Shown: one piece after another, positions 62,326 through 64,000 of the stretch | Layout: every line of letters starts with the position of its first letter | Numbering within the stretch: the stretch's first letter is position 1 | Source of the DNA: Echinicola pacifica DSM 19836 | Lineage (GTDB): Bacteria; Bacteroidota; Bacteroidia; Cytophagales; Cyclobacteriaceae | Direction of reading: 5' to 3' | DNA length: 64,000 nt | Assembly (NCBI RefSeq): GCF_000373245.1 | Contig: NZ_KB890750.1 | Location: forward strand, 612,693-676,692 | Position numbers and translations under genes: made by a program | Notes under the pieces: generated by a model | Told to the model about the DNA's origin: nothing | Database searches by the model: none | The model's input: only the letters and a program-made list of their open reading frames with translations

Positions 62326-63801
62326 TTAGTATTTTGCAGCTTGGCTATCTTCGGGTAGTGAATTAAGGATAAACTGCCTGATGTCTTCATTGGCATTGGC
62401 GAGATCTTCCTCTCGCAGGTACATCATATGCCCACTTCTATAGCCTTTCCACAGCAGTCTATCTTTAAGTTTACCACTTGGATCCATCTGCCACATAGAA
62501 TATTTGGCGTTGAAATAGTCCGTACCACCATCATAATAGCCAGATTGGATCATGACATTTAGGTAGGGATTCTGAGCCATAGCAGCCCGTAGATTTTCAC
62601 CGGTACGATCTCCAGAGCGATCCCAAGGATGCACAGGGCCAAAAAGATTGTACTCTATGTCTGTGTTAAACTGGAGCTTATGATTCATATAATGATTAAA
62701 TGCTGGCGCAAAGGCATGATTCCAACTCGACAGGGCGGGATCATGATCAAATCGATCGCCCTTATCTGCTCGATCGATACCTTTATACCTGCTGTCAAGT
62801 CTTCCAACCGTCAGGCCTTCATCCCTCAGCAAATCTTTCCAGAAAAAGGAAGTAGGAACCATCAGATTATGTTCCAAAATCACCTTTTGGCTTAATCCTG
62901 AATAATGAGCCATCTGCTTTGCCAATCGTTCTTTCTCTGCTGAATCCATAAATCCGCCCATCATCAGGGCCGGTACCAGCTCCTTTCTTGTAAATAGCTC
63001 CACTTCAGGCAATATTTCCTCCAAATCTTTACTTTGAAGGCTTGGGTCAAGCTGCTTATGATACCAAGCCGTGGCAGTATAATAAGGCAAATAATTGGCT
63101 GCCTGAACTGGCCCTTCTCTATCGATCCCCAAGTCCGTCGGAGAAACCAAGATCACTCCGTTAAAAAACATCCAATGACTTTCCTGTAATCGATTGGCCA
63201 TGCCAGACACGCGAGTGGTGCCATAACTCTCCCCAATGAGGAACTTGGGGCTGGCCCAGCGTTTTTGACGATTTACAAAGGTCCTTACCCATTCGGAAAG
63301 GTAATCGATATCACTGTTTACCCCAAAGAACTGGCTACGATCCGCCTCTTTGTCTGTAATCCTAGAATATCCAGTATTTACAGGATCTATATATACGATA
63401 TCCGCCACATCCAAAATCGAATGGGGATTATCCTTCACCCCATAGGGCTGCAAGGGGTATCCCTCCTCGTCAATATTCAGAACTACTGGCCCGGTATAGG
63501 CAATATGCATCCAGATGGATGCCGAACCCGGACCTCCATTGAAGGAGATTACCAGGGGACGTTGCTCAAGATTGCTGACTCCCTGCCGTTGATAATAAGT
63601 GTAAAATAAATAGGCTACTTCCTTTCCTGTTTTGTCCCAAACGGGCTGGGTACCCACCGTGGCGGTATAAGAGATGGTTTTGCCATTGACTTTCAACTGA
63701 TGCTCACTCGTCGCACTGCTATCTGATGACAGCAGTTGTTGCGCATTTAGAAAGTATAAGTTGCATATAAATAGGGCAATCGAGTAAATAATTGTTTTCA
63801 T
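62326..63801 (-). CDS. S10-family serine carboxypeptidase, secreted
   Basis: A 491-residue protein with a signal peptide (1-20, ending NLYFLNA). The alpha/beta-hydrolase motifs of serine carboxypeptidases are present: NGGPG at 88-92 (oxyanion hole), GESYG at 190-194 with nucleophile Ser192, a later Asp in SGYYDGGTDYFNAKYSMWQMD, and the catalytic His in YRSGHMMYLRE near the C-terminus. Such enzymes remove C-terminal residues from peptides. It is in the last position of the window, with its own terminator. Confidence 0.9.
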   Translation of the reverse strand: MKTIIYSIALFICNLYFLNAQQLLSSDSSATSEHQLKVNGKTISYTATVGTQPVWDKTGKEVAYLFYTYYQRQGVSNLEQRPLVISFNGGPGSASIWMHIAYTGPVVLNIDEEGYPLQPYGVKDNPHSILDVADIVYIDPVNTGYSRITDKEADRSQFFGVNSDIDYLSEWVRTFVNRQKRWASPKFLIGESYGTTRVSGMANRLQESHWMFFNGVILVSPTDLGIDREGPVQAANYLPYYTATAWYHKQLDPSLQSKDLEEILPEVELFTRKELVPALMMGGFMDSAEKERLAKQMAHYSGLSQKVILEHNLMVPTSFFWKDLLRDEGLTVGRLDSRYKGIDRADKGDRFDHDPALSSWNHAFAPAFNHYMNHKLQFNTDIEYNLFGPVHPWDRSGDRTGENLRAAMAQNPYLNVMIQSGYYDGGTDYFNAKYSMWQMDPSGKLKDRLLWKGYRSGHMMYLREEDLANANEDIRQFILNSLPEDSQAAKY

Positions 63802-64000
63802 AAAATATACTATTCGGGTTTAGACAGTTAAGGTAGATATAAAAGGCATTAGGAAGCAATACCGCCCATGTAAGGTCCTATTCCCCATATCACCCAAAAT
63901 GGGGAAAAATCGCTCCATCGGTCAATGAAGAAAATCACCAAAATTGATTTTTTTATGCCATTTATCATAAAATTAACCAATCTCACCCTTCAAAATCGAC

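Noticed and set aside
1-64000. CRISPR arrays, IS elements and prophage genes
   Set aside because: No regularly spaced repeats, transposase or phage-type protein was seen on either strand.

Overview
The window looks like chromosome of a marine-type Bacteroidota, most likely Cytophagales/Cyclobacteriaceae (the Echinicola/Algoriphagus kind). This is inferred from content: two SusC/SusD pairs, an ECF sigma/FecR pair feeding a SusC that carries an STN domain, a fused CcoN-CcoO cbb3 oxidase, and promoters with a Bacteroidota TAnnTTTG -7 element. No plasmid, phage, IS element or CRISPR array was recognised.

Layout. 1-6280 (+): the end of a cell-surface or exopolysaccharide cluster, with a partial protein, a FemAB/GNAT-type acyltransferase, a polysaccharide deacetylase, two tandem paralogous GT4 glycosyltransferases and a DUF354 protein. 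On the minus strand follow a lipoprotein polysaccharide lyase (6627-7856) and a WcaJ-like initiating sugar-phosphate transferase (8615-10000). Two tiny genes lie at 10713-10916 (54% Asp/Glu) and 11187-11333 (48-aa membrane peptide). 11807-26134 (-) is a polysaccharide/sulfated-glycan utilisation locus: ECF sigma, FecR, SusC, SusD, an arylsulfotransferase-like protein, a glycoside-hydrolase-like protein and a DUF5107/TPR protein, the last five tightly packed. 26900-38871 is mostly housekeeping: POT peptide transporter, ATP-dependent PEP carboxykinase (broken by a one-base frameshift), cyclophilin, CNT nucleoside transporter, bifunctional nuclease, EtfAB, a TPR protein, an MDR oxidoreductase and DnaB.

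38872-40229 has no protein gene but holds the most unusual item: a 123-nt minus-strand tRNA-like gene (39808-39930). It has a complete cloverleaf, a Leu-like D-arm, GUC at the anticodon position, G at position 73 and a 55-nt variable region. A well-spaced Bacteroidota promoter precedes it and an intrinsic terminator follows it.

40230-48293 is a second SusC/SusD pair divergent from a LacI-type regulator and a GH33 sialidase, with a perfect 18-bp LacI-like operator beside the predicted susC promoter. 48341-57519 (-) is a cbb3 oxidase assembly and structural operon (CcoI, CcoS, CcoNO, CcoQ, CcoP, CcoG, CcoH and a SafE/DsbD_2 membrane protein) preceded by a UspA-like gene and, further upstream, a Crp/Fnr regulator that probably controls it. 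The window closes with an M48 lipoprotein protease, a NYN/OST-HTH protein, a GluQ-RS-like synthetase and an S10 carboxypeptidase.

All assignments rest on reading the sequence and knowledge of the families; no searches were run.
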